DNA from: CAYNDB01 sp964395915
Lineage (GTDB): Bacteria > Nitrospinota_A > UBA7883 > JAJRTC01
NCBI GenBank assembly: GCA_964395915.1
Contig: CAYNDB010000028.1
Span: 1 to 24,607 of the forward strand
Reading direction: 5' to 3'
Length of the DNA: 24,607 nucleotides
Positions 8,012-15,350 of the stretch are shown in pieces (position 1 is the stretch's first letter; each line of letters starts with the position of its first letter). The translations under genes and the position numbers were made by a program. The notes under the pieces were generated by a model that was not told the DNA's origin, did no database searches, and worked only from the letters and a program-made list of their open reading frames with translations.

Positions 8012-8917
8012 TCAATCTTTTTTCCAGAAATCATAGAAGTTAAACCAGTTATATGGCTCCTTGCGGCAATAGAACTCCAGCCTGGAGGCGTAACGCTGGA
8101 CCAGTTCCTCCAGGTCTTTCCGCCTGTTATTTTTGTCTACTTCCACTCTCTCGGAAAATAACTCCAGATGTATTTCATATCGGTTTCCTCCTTTGTACAG
8201 GCCGAAAAAAAGAAAAACCGGGGCCGCAGTCAAAGCCGCCAGCATCATCGGAGCCTGAGGAAAGGTGGCCTGATCGCCCAGAAACTCGCAATTTACGACT
8301 TTTTCGGAGCGCACATTCCTGTCACCCAGAATGCCCACGATCTCTCCTTTTTCTATCCGCTCCTTAGCAATCAGAAGCGCGTCTGGTCTGGCGGTATTAA
8401 TTATATTCTCCGCAATTCCCGGATTGATCGATTTAAGCGCCTCGCTTATTTTGCGCGCGTTGTTTTCATACATCAAGACGCTGATCGGCGTTTTGGTCTT
8501 ATCGGCTCCTACGGCGCGGATAATCTCGAAACTGCCCAAGTGAGAGCCAAGCAGGAAACAGCCGCGCCCTCGGTCAATAGAGCTCAGCAAGGCGTCAACC
8601 CCGAACATCTCTATTTCCAGCATATCAAGGCGGCCGGTAAGCGTGAAAACACGGTCGAGAATAGTGCAGGCAAAGGTGTGGTAATGTTTGTATACGTCAC
8701 GCAAGGTCGCCCGTTTCCCAAGGACCCTTGCAAGGTAATTTCTTGAGTGACCTCGCATGGCCCCGGAAGATAATAAAAAATATAAGCTAATCGGATACAG
8801 CAACACCCTGCCTGCGCGCCGCCCTATTCTGCCTGCAATCCAGGCGATAAGCTGAAGCGAAAACTTGGTGCCACGCTCAGGCTGGTTTAACCAGTCTTTT
8901 GGACTGTTACCTTTCAT
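8012..8917 (-). CDS. LpxL/HtrB-type lipid acyltransferase
   Basis: A lysophospholipid/lipid A-type acyltransferase of about 301 residues. An N-terminal hydrophobic stretch (GRVLLYPISLYFLL) would anchor it to the inner membrane. The HxxxxE active-site motif is seen as SHLGSFE, followed by an ILGDRNV segment and a FPQAPMMLAALTAAPVFLFFGLY stretch typical of LpxL relatives. In aryl polyene clusters this enzyme is thought to join polyene or fatty acyl chains to the lipid anchor. I chose the ATG at 8917, overlapping the ApeI-type gene by 11 bases. An ATG at 8938 and a TTG at 8944 also exist in frame, and none has a strong ribosome-binding site. The family is clear; donor and acceptor are unknown. 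Confidence 0.87.
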   Translation of the reverse strand: MKGNSPKDWLNQPERGTKFSLQLIAWIAGRIGRRAGRVLLYPISLYFLLSSGAMRGHSRNYLARVLGKRATLRDVYKHYHTFACTILDRVFTLTGRLDMLEIEMFGVDALLSSIDRGRGCFLLGSHLGSFEIIRAVGADKTKTPISVLMYENNARKISEALKSINPGIAENIINTARPDALLIAKERIEKGEIVGILGDRNVRSEKVVNCEFLGDQATFPQAPMMLAALTAAPVFLFFGLYKGGNRYEIHLELFSERVEVDKNNRRKDLEELVQRYASRLEFYCRKEPYNWFNFYDFWKKD

Positions 8918-9248
8918 GAGCGCTGATGATCTTTTCATATTCAATGATGCCGGTTACAACAGTTTGGCCATTAACGTAAAGTTTAAATTTTACAAGGCCG
9001 TCCTCAATGAAAGTCGCGTTTATGCGAACTTCCGTTCCTGGAATAACCGGCGCCGTAAATTTTGCGTGTCGCAATTTCAGGATACGCCTGGAGGATGCGA
9101 CATGTTCGTTAACAATACGCCGCACGTTATTTAGCAGTACAACGGCGGGAACAACAGGCCTTCCGGGGAAATGTCCCTGAATCCCCGGGTGGCTCTCGTC
9201 AATTTTAAATACCACATCTATTTCATCCATTTGTTCAGGTCGCTTCAT
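8907..9248 (-). CDS. ApeI-type 3-hydroxyacyl-ACP dehydratase (hotdog fold)
   Basis: A 113-residue single hotdog domain with the ApeI/FabZ-like motif HPGIQGHFPGRPVVPAVVLL (His20 and His26), plus KLRHAKFTAPVIPGTEV in the following strands. In characterised aryl polyene synthases, ApeI pairs with ApeP to form the active dehydratase; the matching ApeP-type gene is at 2503-2937. The ATG at 9248 overlaps the corrected ligase gene by 14 bases. A second in-frame ATG at 9230, just beyond the ligase stop, is an alternative. Neither has a strong ribosome-binding site, so translational coupling from the ligase is likely. Confidence 0.87.
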   Translation of the reverse strand: MKRPEQMDEIDVVFKIDESHPGIQGHFPGRPVVPAVVLLNNVRRIVNEHVASSRRILKLRHAKFTAPVIPGTEVRINATFIEDGLVKFKLYVNGQTVVTGIIEYEKIISAHER

Positions 9249-10757
9249 CGTTTGTCATGTCTTTTGCCATTTGGAGCAGACGAGCCAGGGCAACCTTCCC
9301 TGTTTCGTTTCTCGGAAGCTTATCAATCAGGAAAAGCGGTCTTGGCAGGAAAACACGGTCCATCACCTTGGCAAGCATATCGNNNNNNNNNNNNNNNNNN
9401 NNNNNNNNNNNNNNNNNNNNNNNNNNNNNNNNNNNNNNNNNNNNNNNNNNNNNNNNNNNNNNNNNNNNNNNNNNNNNNNNNNCAGGAAAAGCGGTCTTGG
9501 CAGGAAAACACGGTCCATCACCTTGGCAAGCATATCGATGATGTCATTTTCATTCATTCGAGGCGCCACGGCAAACGCTTTCAGACGCTTCACCTGTCCA
9601 TCCACGCTGTTTTCTTCGGAAAAATAAAAAATCCCGTCTTCCACACCATCCACCTCGTTTAGCTTTATGTTCAGGTCGCTCAAGGACGCTCTTTTGCCGG
9701 CGATATTTACCATATCCTGATTTCTTCCGAGCAGGATAAACTCGCTCTCGTTTCCAAGCTCCAACGCATCGGGAACAACCGTGGGGAAATCAATATGACC
9801 TCCAGAAACTTCAAACCCGGCGCCTGTATCAATAATATTTATTCCCTCGTACGTTTCCCAAACGTCCGTTTCCACAGTACGTCTTGAAGCGACAGACCCC
9901 GCCTCGGTACAGCCGAATATCTCATAAACTTTGCTGTTAAAAGTATTTTCCACCTGTGACGCAAGCTTGCCGGAAAGCGGCGCAGTGGCGGATATGACAA
10001 GCTCAATCTTCGGCAAAGACGGCTTTCCCTTTACCATTGCGCGAAGGTGAAAGGGGGTTGTCACAAGAACTCGTGGCGGTGAGATCCGCTCAAGCGCACA
10101 ACGGATATCCTCAGGAAAAAAAACCCGGCTGGTATAGAACGCCCCGCCGGCGTGGAGGGGGGTCATAATGGAAGTTTCAAAACCGTACATATGTTGCTGC
10201 GGCGCTGTAGCCACACCGCTGTAAGCTGAGTAAGCTCCAAGGTTGAACCTTCGCGCGGCCAATATCGCGCCTTTAACCAGCGATCCCCAGCTTTTTTCGT
10301 GACATGAGGGATGGCCTGTGGAACCTGAGGTGAAAGTGATCACAGCAGGCTGTAATAGCGGAAAACTGGGCGTGTTCTCAAGGCTGTCCTCACCTGAACC
10401 GGCTGTGTCGACGAGGCGGGTTTCCACCTCTACTTGCGTTTTTTCATCATCGGCAAGGCAATACACTCCCTCGTAGTCCTTTACTATCCGGGCAAGGGTT
10501 CCCGGAGCTATTGTGTGTGGCATCAGTGTCACCTGGCGGCAAAGCATCGCCGCGGCGAACCCGACCATGAATGTGTATCTGTCTTCACACAAATTCATCA
10601 CATACTGCGCCTGCGGCAGTGTGGAAGCCAAATGGCGGATGTCATATATAAACTTGTTGACTGAGACAGGCCCCTCCGGACGAACAGCAACAGGAGAGTT
10701 GGCTGAATAATTATCCAGCAAACGCGCTGTATTATTTGGGAAATTCAGAAAATCCAT
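9235..10757 (-). CDS. AMP-forming aryl-ACP ligase (ApeH-type), split by an artificial gap
   Basis: An ANL-superfamily adenylate-forming enzyme with the TSGSTGHP phosphate loop at residues 143-148, a YEIFGCTEAG segment, and a GRNQDMVNIAGKRASL hinge region. It is expected to activate an aromatic acid with ATP and load it on the cluster's ACP. As written, the reading frame breaks at the scaffold gap. Removing the 100 Ns and one copy of the flanking 55-base duplication (155 bases in all) restores one 455-residue frame, complement(9235..9327 joined to 9483..10757). It ends in LPRNETGK, the conserved C-terminal motif with catalytic-type Lys436. The ATG at 10757 lies about 28 bases after an apparent transcription start and opens the operon. 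The starter acid is probably the hydroxybenzoate made by the nearby chorismatase. Confidence 0.88.
9328..9537. other. assembly gap flanked by a 55-base duplicated contig end
   Basis: Bases 9328-9382 and 9483-9537 are identical over all 55 positions and face a run of exactly 100 Ns at 9383-9482. This is how a de Bruijn assembler with a 55-base final k-mer joins two overlapping contigs. Collapsing the duplication gives an unbroken ligase frame, so no sequence is really missing. Confidence 0.93.
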
Positions 10758-10791
10758 GGCATCTATAAATAATCAATCCGGTTTGGCGATT

Positions 10792-10800
10792 ATTATATCA
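10792..10800 (-). promoter_or_regulatory. extended -10 promoter of the minus-strand polyene operon
   Basis: The minus strand reads TGATATAAT: a perfect TATAAT preceded by TGn. No good -35 is present at 16-18 bases, as is usual for extended -10 promoters. The predicted transcript starts near 10785, about 28 bases before the ligase ATG. An inverted repeat ATATG/CATAT (10814-10818 and 10829-10833) covers the place where a -35 would lie and could be an operator. Confidence 0.5.
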
Positions 10801-10905
10801 GGCAATGAAACGTATATGTCCTGGCTTGCATATCGACGATAAATTTTTCAGCTATCCGAGCCACCGATCATAACCATGGGAATACTACAGGCGCTATTAA
10901 TTATG

Positions 10906-10934
10906 TTGCAAAAAAAGTTTCAGGAAAATAGTAT
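10906..10934 (+). promoter_or_regulatory. weak candidate sigma70-type promoter for the plus-strand genes
   Basis: TTGCAA (10906-10911) and TAGTAT (10929-10934) are separated by 17 bases; each matches consensus at four of six positions. The site lies 28 bases upstream of the small secreted protein gene, in the divergent 205-base region between the two pigment transcripts. Confidence 0.3.
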
Positions 10935-10962
10935 GTTCTAAATACTTGATTGAGGAGAAGAA

Positions 10963-11403
10963 ATGAAACGCATAATATTGTTTTCCATGCTGGCTTGCAT
11001 GACATTTCTCGCATCAAACGCTTGGGCTCGCAACACCGAGGTTCTCGTTTCGGTGGAGGAGGCTGTTGAAAGCGGCGTGGCCAAAAAAAAGCTGCTGGAT
11101 GTTCCTTTTTTTATGAAAGGCCAGAAGCATCCCAAAGTTAAAACGAAACTTGGAAACTATATGTCCACACGTAAAACCCGGGGAGCTTTCCGGTCAGACA
11201 AAGAGTCATGCAAAATTGCGTTTCTTTCCGCGATAATTTCGCTCCAGCAAAGAGCGAAAAAGGAAGGCGGAGACGGAATCATCAACATCATTTCCGTAAC
11301 CAAGGATCAGGAATTTGAAAGCTCCAAAGAGTTCCGTTGCGTCGCAGGAGCTATAATCGTTCATGTCGCCTTGAAAGGCGATGTCGTCAAATTTAACAAA
11401 TAA
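10963..11403 (+). CDS. small secreted protein of unknown function
   Basis: A 146-residue protein with a clear signal peptide (hydrophobic core ILFSMLACMTFLAS, cleavage expected after NAWA at about residue 22). The mature part has two cysteines, in DKESCKIAFLSA and KEFRCVAGAI, that could form a disulfide. A helix rich in small residues leads into GGDGIINIISV, a pattern that faintly recalls the YbjQ/heavy-metal-binding-like fold; that likeness is only a hint. The start is firm: GAGGAG lies just upstream of the ATG. It is the first gene of the plus-strand arm and is followed 44 bases later by the halogenase-like gene, so it probably belongs to pigment handling in the periplasm. I do not recognise a defined function. 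Confidence 0.75.
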   Translation: MKRIILFSMLACMTFLASNAWARNTEVLVSVEEAVESGVAKKKLLDVPFFMKGQKHPKVKTKLGNYMSTRKTRGAFRSDKESCKIAFLSAIISLQQRAKKEGGDGIINIISVTKDQEFESSKEFRCVAGAIIVHVALKGDVVKFNK

Positions 11404-11447
11404 TTTGAGCCTTTACGCTTTAATCTAAAATGACGGGGTAATTTTAG

Positions 11448-12680
11448 ATGCAAGAAACGGACGTTGCGATTATCGGAGCGGGTCCAGCGGGAGCCATTGC
11501 CGCAGGTTGTCTTGCCCGGAAGGGAAAAAAAGTTGTAGTCCTTGAAAAGGAGCGATTCCCCAGGTTCGTAATTGGCGAATCCCTTTTACCCAGAACTAAC
11601 GATATTCTGGAAAAATGCGGCTTCTACCCTGCTGTGGAGAAGGCTGGCTTCTTGTATAAAGGCGGCGCGGTTTTCTACAAAGGTGAAAAACGGGAACAAT
11701 TCAACTTCGACGAAAGATTCCACGACGGGTGGGATTTCGCCTACAACGTGCCCCGCGCCGATTTCGACAAACTGCTGGCGGACGAAGCGGAAAAAATGGG
11801 GGCCGATATCCAATACAAGGTTGAAGTTAAAAATGTGGAATTCCCTGACGACGGTGTAATTCTGCGTTGCGAGAATCTTGACCATAAAAACGATCTCGAT
11901 ATTTCCGCGAAGTTCCTGATCGACTGTAGCGGCTACGGGCGAGTATTGCCAAAGCTTCTAGGGCTCGACGAGGTCTCCTCTCTTGACTTCAGGGAATCAC
12001 TATTTACGCATATCAAAAATGATATACGCCCAACTGGCAAAGATGAAGGGTATATATGGATTATCGATCTGCCGCAAGGTGGGTGGATATGGGTAATTCC
12101 CTTTTCCAACGGTATAACATCAGTGGGGGTGGTGGGGAAGCCATCCATATTTGAAAATGTGAGCGGACCGGACGATGAAGTGTTGCGGACTCTGTTAATG
12201 CAGGAGCCTAAGCTTGGAGAGAGATTGAAGAACATGGAGTTCGTCATGCCGTCACAAAGAATCAAAGGCTACTCGATCGGGATAAAGCAAATATTCGGAG
12301 ACAGATATCTGCTCACCGGCAACGCCACTGAGTTTCTCGACCCTGTATTCTCGTCTGGAGTGACATTGGCCATGGAGTCGGCCTACAAGGCGCAGGGATT
12401 GGTATACAGGTTTCTGGAGGGGGAGGAAATCGATTTTCAGAAAGAATACTCCGACTATTTAATGAAAGGGGTGGACTGCTTCCGAGTATATATTAACGCA
12501 TGGTATGAGCAAAAGCTCGGGTGGCTGTTCTATTCTCAAAACAAACCGAAAAGAGTGAAAGATAGAATCTGCTCAGTTCTGGCGGGATATGCCTGGGATG
12601 ATAATAACGCCTACGCATTCGACGCGGCCAATTCGCTCAACGCTGCGATAAATGCGATTCCACCGGAGTTGCGCGTCTGA
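11448..12680 (+). CDS. flavin-dependent halogenase-like FAD oxidoreductase
   Basis: A 410-residue FAD protein. GAGPAG at residues 10-15 is the nucleotide-binding motif and GESLLPR at about 43-49 is typical of halogenases and geranylgeranyl-reductase relatives. WIWVIP at about 212-217 matches the WxWxIP signature of flavin-dependent halogenases. Lys71 in GFLYKGGAVF falls where the catalytic lysine of PrnA-type enzymes lies, and FLDPVFSSGVTLA resembles phenol-halogenating family members. Such enzymes use reduced flavin, oxygen and halide to halogenate aromatic rings; xanthomonadins are brominated aryl polyenes and flexirubins can be chlorinated. No flavin reductase is visible nearby. A GGGG stands about ten bases before the ATG. 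Non-halogenating relatives share several motifs, so the activity is likely but not proven. Confidence 0.82.
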   Translation: MQETDVAIIGAGPAGAIAAGCLARKGKKVVVLEKERFPRFVIGESLLPRTNDILEKCGFYPAVEKAGFLYKGGAVFYKGEKREQFNFDERFHDGWDFAYNVPRADFDKLLADEAEKMGADIQYKVEVKNVEFPDDGVILRCENLDHKNDLDISAKFLIDCSGYGRVLPKLLGLDEVSSLDFRESLFTHIKNDIRPTGKDEGYIWIIDLPQGGWIWVIPFSNGITSVGVVGKPSIFENVSGPDDEVLRTLLMQEPKLGERLKNMEFVMPSQRIKGYSIGIKQIFGDRYLLTGNATEFLDPVFSSGVTLAMESAYKAQGLVYRFLEGEEIDFQKEYSDYLMKGVDCFRVYINAWYEQKLGWLFYSQNKPKRVKDRICSVLAGYAWDDNNAYAFDAANSLNAAINAIPPELRV

Positions 12681-12791
12681 CAATTTATCATTAAGCATAA
12701 GTTTTGGGCGCTCCCGCTCGATTAATTATCATGCGGCGTATGATATACTACCAACGTAATTAATACGCTTAATTGACTTTACCTGGGGGCT

Positions 12792-13862
12792 ATGAGCAAA
12801 TCTAGATCAGCCGTTTCCTTGGAGACCTTTGAGTGTTTCAAGAAATATGGCGCCGGGTCTCGCCTGATGGACATCACGTATATCCCGATTGACGAGTTTA
12901 CGGAATTCATATCCCAGGCAGGTGACTCTGTCCTGGCGGCCGTTTCATATGACGCGGAGCCTTTCCGTGTCGAAGGGGTCAAGTTCCCTGTTTTCCAGGT
13001 GGAAGCAAAACAACTTGGCGATACGCCCATGATAGAAGTGTGGAGTTCCTCATCGCAGGTCAGCCACGGGGTTTCTGATGGTGTCTCTTTTTCTGAAAAC
13101 GGAGAATTCATGTTTGGCGGCGTCTCCCTTCGTGAAACGCCGGATGACGATTTGGAGACTGTTTCCAGCAGAGCATATCACCTCATTATCAAGCTCATCC
13201 AGGCCAAAGGATACCCCCACCTTATCCGGATCTGGAATTATTTTCCGTCCATAAACGCAGAGGAAAACGGAGTGGAGCGCTACAAAACTTTCTGTGTTGG
13301 GCGCGCCGCCGGGTTCCGCAATGAATACAAAGAAAATATGCAACAATATTTCTCCGCAGCCTCAGCCGTAGGCTCAGACGGTGAGCGCCTTACCATCTGC
13401 TTTACAGCTTCGAAAGAGCCTGGTCATAACATAGAGAACCCTCGCCAGGTAAGCGCATATAGTTATCCATCAAAATATGGGACCCAAAGCCCTTCATTTT
13501 CCAGAGCCACCTACCATAAGTCATATGACGAACAGCGGCTGTTCATTGCAGGAACGGCAAGTATTGTCGGCTATGAAACAATGCACAAGGGCGATTTTGA
13601 AAAACAGCTTTCCGAAACTCTGCAAAATATCGATTCATTACTAAAGCATGTTACCAAGACAGGGTGCGCAGGTTTTGAAAACGCCTTTTCGTTGTCACTA
13701 TTAAAGGTTTATTTAAGAAACGAAGATAGTGTCAATCTTGCGCAAGCCGCTCTGGAAGAATTCTTTGGCCCTGACGTTAAGAGCATATTTCTTCGTGGAG
13801 ATATTTGCAGGAGTGATCTACTTTTGGAGATTGAGTGTATTGGTATTAATGGCAATAGGTAA
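12792..13862 (+). CDS. chorismatase, XanB2/Hyg5/FkbO family
   Basis: A 356-residue protein with the chorismatase signature: IWNYFPSIN at residues 147-155 followed by GVERYKTFCVGRA (Arg163, Tyr164, Cys168, Arg171). The C-terminal RidA-like half has FIAGTASIVGYETMHKGD and ends near LLEIECIG. Chorismatases hydrolyse chorismate to 3-hydroxybenzoate, 4-hydroxybenzoate or dihydroxybenzoate-type products. XanB2 makes 3- and 4-hydroxybenzoate in Xanthomonas, and the former feeds xanthomonadin. Here the enzyme would supply the aryl starter for the ligase. The ATG at 12792 has a clear GGGGG upstream. A 111-base gap separates it from the halogenase-like gene and includes an imperfect dyad (ATCAT/ATGAT near 12728-12744). 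The subtype, and so the exact product, cannot be decided without alignment of the known specificity residues. Confidence 0.87.
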   Translation: MSKSRSAVSLETFECFKKYGAGSRLMDITYIPIDEFTEFISQAGDSVLAAVSYDAEPFRVEGVKFPVFQVEAKQLGDTPMIEVWSSSSQVSHGVSDGVSFSENGEFMFGGVSLRETPDDDLETVSSRAYHLIIKLIQAKGYPHLIRIWNYFPSINAEENGVERYKTFCVGRAAGFRNEYKENMQQYFSAASAVGSDGERLTICFTASKEPGHNIENPRQVSAYSYPSKYGTQSPSFSRATYHKSYDEQRLFIAGTASIVGYETMHKGDFEKQLSETLQNIDSLLKHVTKTGCAGFENAFSLSLLKVYLRNEDSVNLAQAALEEFFGPDVKSIFLRGDICRSDLLLEIECIGINGNR

Positions 13863-13873
13863 AATACGTGGCG

Positions 13874-14140
13874 TCAGCTGTCCTGGCGTTCTTGAATGTA
13901 ATTTCCCAATGAGCGAAGGTTGGAAAAAACCTTCATTACATCAGTATTGTCTGTCGTAAGTTTGACGCCATATTGCTCGGATACAAGTATACTTATCTCT
14001 AAAGCGTCCATAGAATCGAGTCCGAGCCCTTCGCCGAAAAGCGGGTCTGCAGGGTCTATGTCGCCAGGGCTTATCTTCAGATTGAGCGATTCCACGATCA
14101 TGTTCGCAAGTTCTTTTTCTATTGAGTTTTGTTCATGCAT
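13874..14140 (-). CDS. acyl carrier protein
   Basis: An 88-residue ACP with the phosphopantetheine attachment motif GLGLDSMDALE (Ser43) between two acidic helices, and a NTDVMKVFSNLRSLGNYI third/fourth-helix segment as in ACPs of aryl polyene clusters. It should carry the aryl starter and the growing polyene. It lies on the minus strand, tail to tail with the chorismatase (11 bases between stops), apart from the other minus-strand genes and behind its own extended -10 promoter. Characterised aryl polyene clusters usually have two ACPs; only this one is visible. The AAGG next to the ATG at 14140 is too close to be an ideal ribosome-binding site, but no better start is available. Confidence 0.92.
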   Translation of the reverse strand: MHEQNSIEKELANMIVESLNLKISPGDIDPADPLFGEGLGLDSMDALEISILVSEQYGVKLTTDNTDVMKVFSNLRSLGNYIQERQDS

Positions 14141-14190
14141 CCTTGAAAATTCCTACAGTTCGACCTGACATAATTTTGAATTAGGGGGAA

Positions 14191-14199
14191 ATTATAGCA
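14191..14199 (-). promoter_or_regulatory. extended -10 promoter of the ACP gene
   Basis: The minus strand reads TGCTATAAT, a perfect TATAAT with an upstream TGn. A TTCTCA that matches consensus at four of six positions lies 17 bases further upstream. The predicted start near 14184 leaves a leader of about 44 bases before the ACP ATG. The element resembles the one in front of the ligase operon, which suggests the two are expressed together. Confidence 0.5.
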
Positions 14200-14229
14200 T
14201 ATCCACAATTTAATGAGAAAGCGAACCGG

Positions 14230-15108
14230 GTGGATACGGGCCGGGTGTGGTTACGACAAATTACGTTTTTATTGATTGCCATCACCCTCCTTTTTTTTAG
14301 CGGCACAGCTCTTGCCGAAGGCAAGAAGAGGCCATTATGGGAAGTCGGCATTGTTTCCGGGTACATATCATGGCCGCATTATATGGGCAGCGCTCAACGA
14401 TATTCACTACCAGTGGCGGTCCCATATATCGTGTATCGCGGCGAACGTTTTCGTGTAAATCGTGAAGGAATGTACGGCCTGCTCTGGTCACGTTCACGGT
14501 TCGCTATTGATCTTGGTCTTGCGTTTCACCCTCCGGTGAAAAGCTCTGATAATGAGGCCAGGTCTGGTATGCCCGATCTTGCTGTGAGTGGCGAAATTGG
14601 CCCGCGCTTCCTGGCTCTTATTCATCGCAGTGAGTCGGGTTGGCAAGTGTTGGCGCGTGTTCCTTTACGATTGGTGGGCAATATTTATGGAAAAACCATC
14701 GGCTGGACTTTTGAACCTAATATCCTGATTAGCTCCGTGGCAAGGGTTGGCGAATGGGGAGGATACCTGAACCTGGGCCTGCTGTATGGGTCGCAAAGGT
14801 ACAATGACACATATTATGGCGTGGCAGACGCCTATCAAACAAGTGATCGTCCTGCGTATAAAGCTTCAGAAGGGCTTCATTCCTTGTTTGCAACCATAGG
14901 ATATAAATATAGGCCCAGAAACGATCTGTCGATGGGGTTCTATCTCAAGGCCCGTTTTCTGGACAGAGGAGTCGTGACGGACAGTCCATTGACGCGCGAA
15001 CAGCAGGATGTATCATTGGGACTCTGGCTGGCGTGGGCTTTATGGGAATCCAAAGAAGAAGCGGGTACTGGTGATGTGATCAGCGCTCCTGACGAAGACG
15101 CCTATTAG
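14230..15108 (+). CDS. MipA/OmpV-family outer-membrane protein
   Basis: A 292-residue protein with a signal peptide (hydrophobic core ITFLLIAITLLFFSG, cleavage after TALA at about residue 29) and a beta-barrel-like alternating pattern. The MipA/OmpV features are the N-terminal GIVSGYISWPHYMGS strand, IGPRFLAL, and YYGVADAYQTSDRPAYKASEGL before the last strands. The family is a broad outer-membrane group; some members act as scaffold proteins for murein enzymes, but most have no known role. The start taken is a GTG at 14230, and a second GTG at 14245 also fits; both have weak ribosome-binding sites. It is divergent from the ACP gene and separated by 242 bases from the TonB receptor. A part in pigment placement is conceivable but unsupported. 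Confidence 0.83.
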   Translation: MDTGRVWLRQITFLLIAITLLFFSGTALAEGKKRPLWEVGIVSGYISWPHYMGSAQRYSLPVAVPYIVYRGERFRVNREGMYGLLWSRSRFAIDLGLAFHPPVKSSDNEARSGMPDLAVSGEIGPRFLALIHRSESGWQVLARVPLRLVGNIYGKTIGWTFEPNILISSVARVGEWGGYLNLGLLYGSQRYNDTYYGVADAYQTSDRPAYKASEGLHSLFATIGYKYRPRNDLSMGFYLKARFLDRGVVTDSPLTREQQDVSLGLWLAWALWESKEEAGTGDVISAPDEDAY

Positions 15109-15285
15109 CGGCTTGTAAATAAATTGTAAAACAAAAGCTGGGACAATTACCATGAAGCTACAGGATTAATGTCCGACATTTTGGGAGCTGACCCCGCTTG
15201 CGGCAAACGTTGTCTCGGTATCTCCCATGCTTTTCGCGGACTTTTTTGATATGCGTAAATCAAATACTGCAATTAAGTTACGATT

Positions 15286-15313
15286 TTGATAAATTGTGTC
15301 ATTGAATTACAAT
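15286..15313 (+). promoter_or_regulatory. sigma70-type promoter of the TonB-receptor operon
   Basis: TTGATA (15286-15291) and TACAAT (15308-15313), each five of six to consensus, are separated by 16 bases. Transcription would start near 15320, about 30 bases before the receptor ATG. It lies in the 242-base gap after the MipA/OmpV gene, whose remaining sequence shows no clear terminator hairpin. Confidence 0.55.
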
Positions 15314-15350
15314 TAATTTCAAAAAAGCAAGAAAGCTCTACACCAGTTTT

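Noticed and set aside
8168..8746. Plus-strand open frame of 192 codons opposite the acyltransferase
   Set aside because: It is wholly antisense to a well-supported LpxL-type gene and contains no domain or membrane pattern of its own.
9171..9662. Reading frames running through the run of Ns
   Set aside because: They exist only because Ns were read as codons. The duplicated 55-base flanks show that the Ns are a scaffold spacer.
13863..13873. Terminator between the convergent chorismatase and ACP genes
   Set aside because: Only 11 bases separate the stops, and the nearby TGGCG copies are direct and not inverted, so no hairpin forms.
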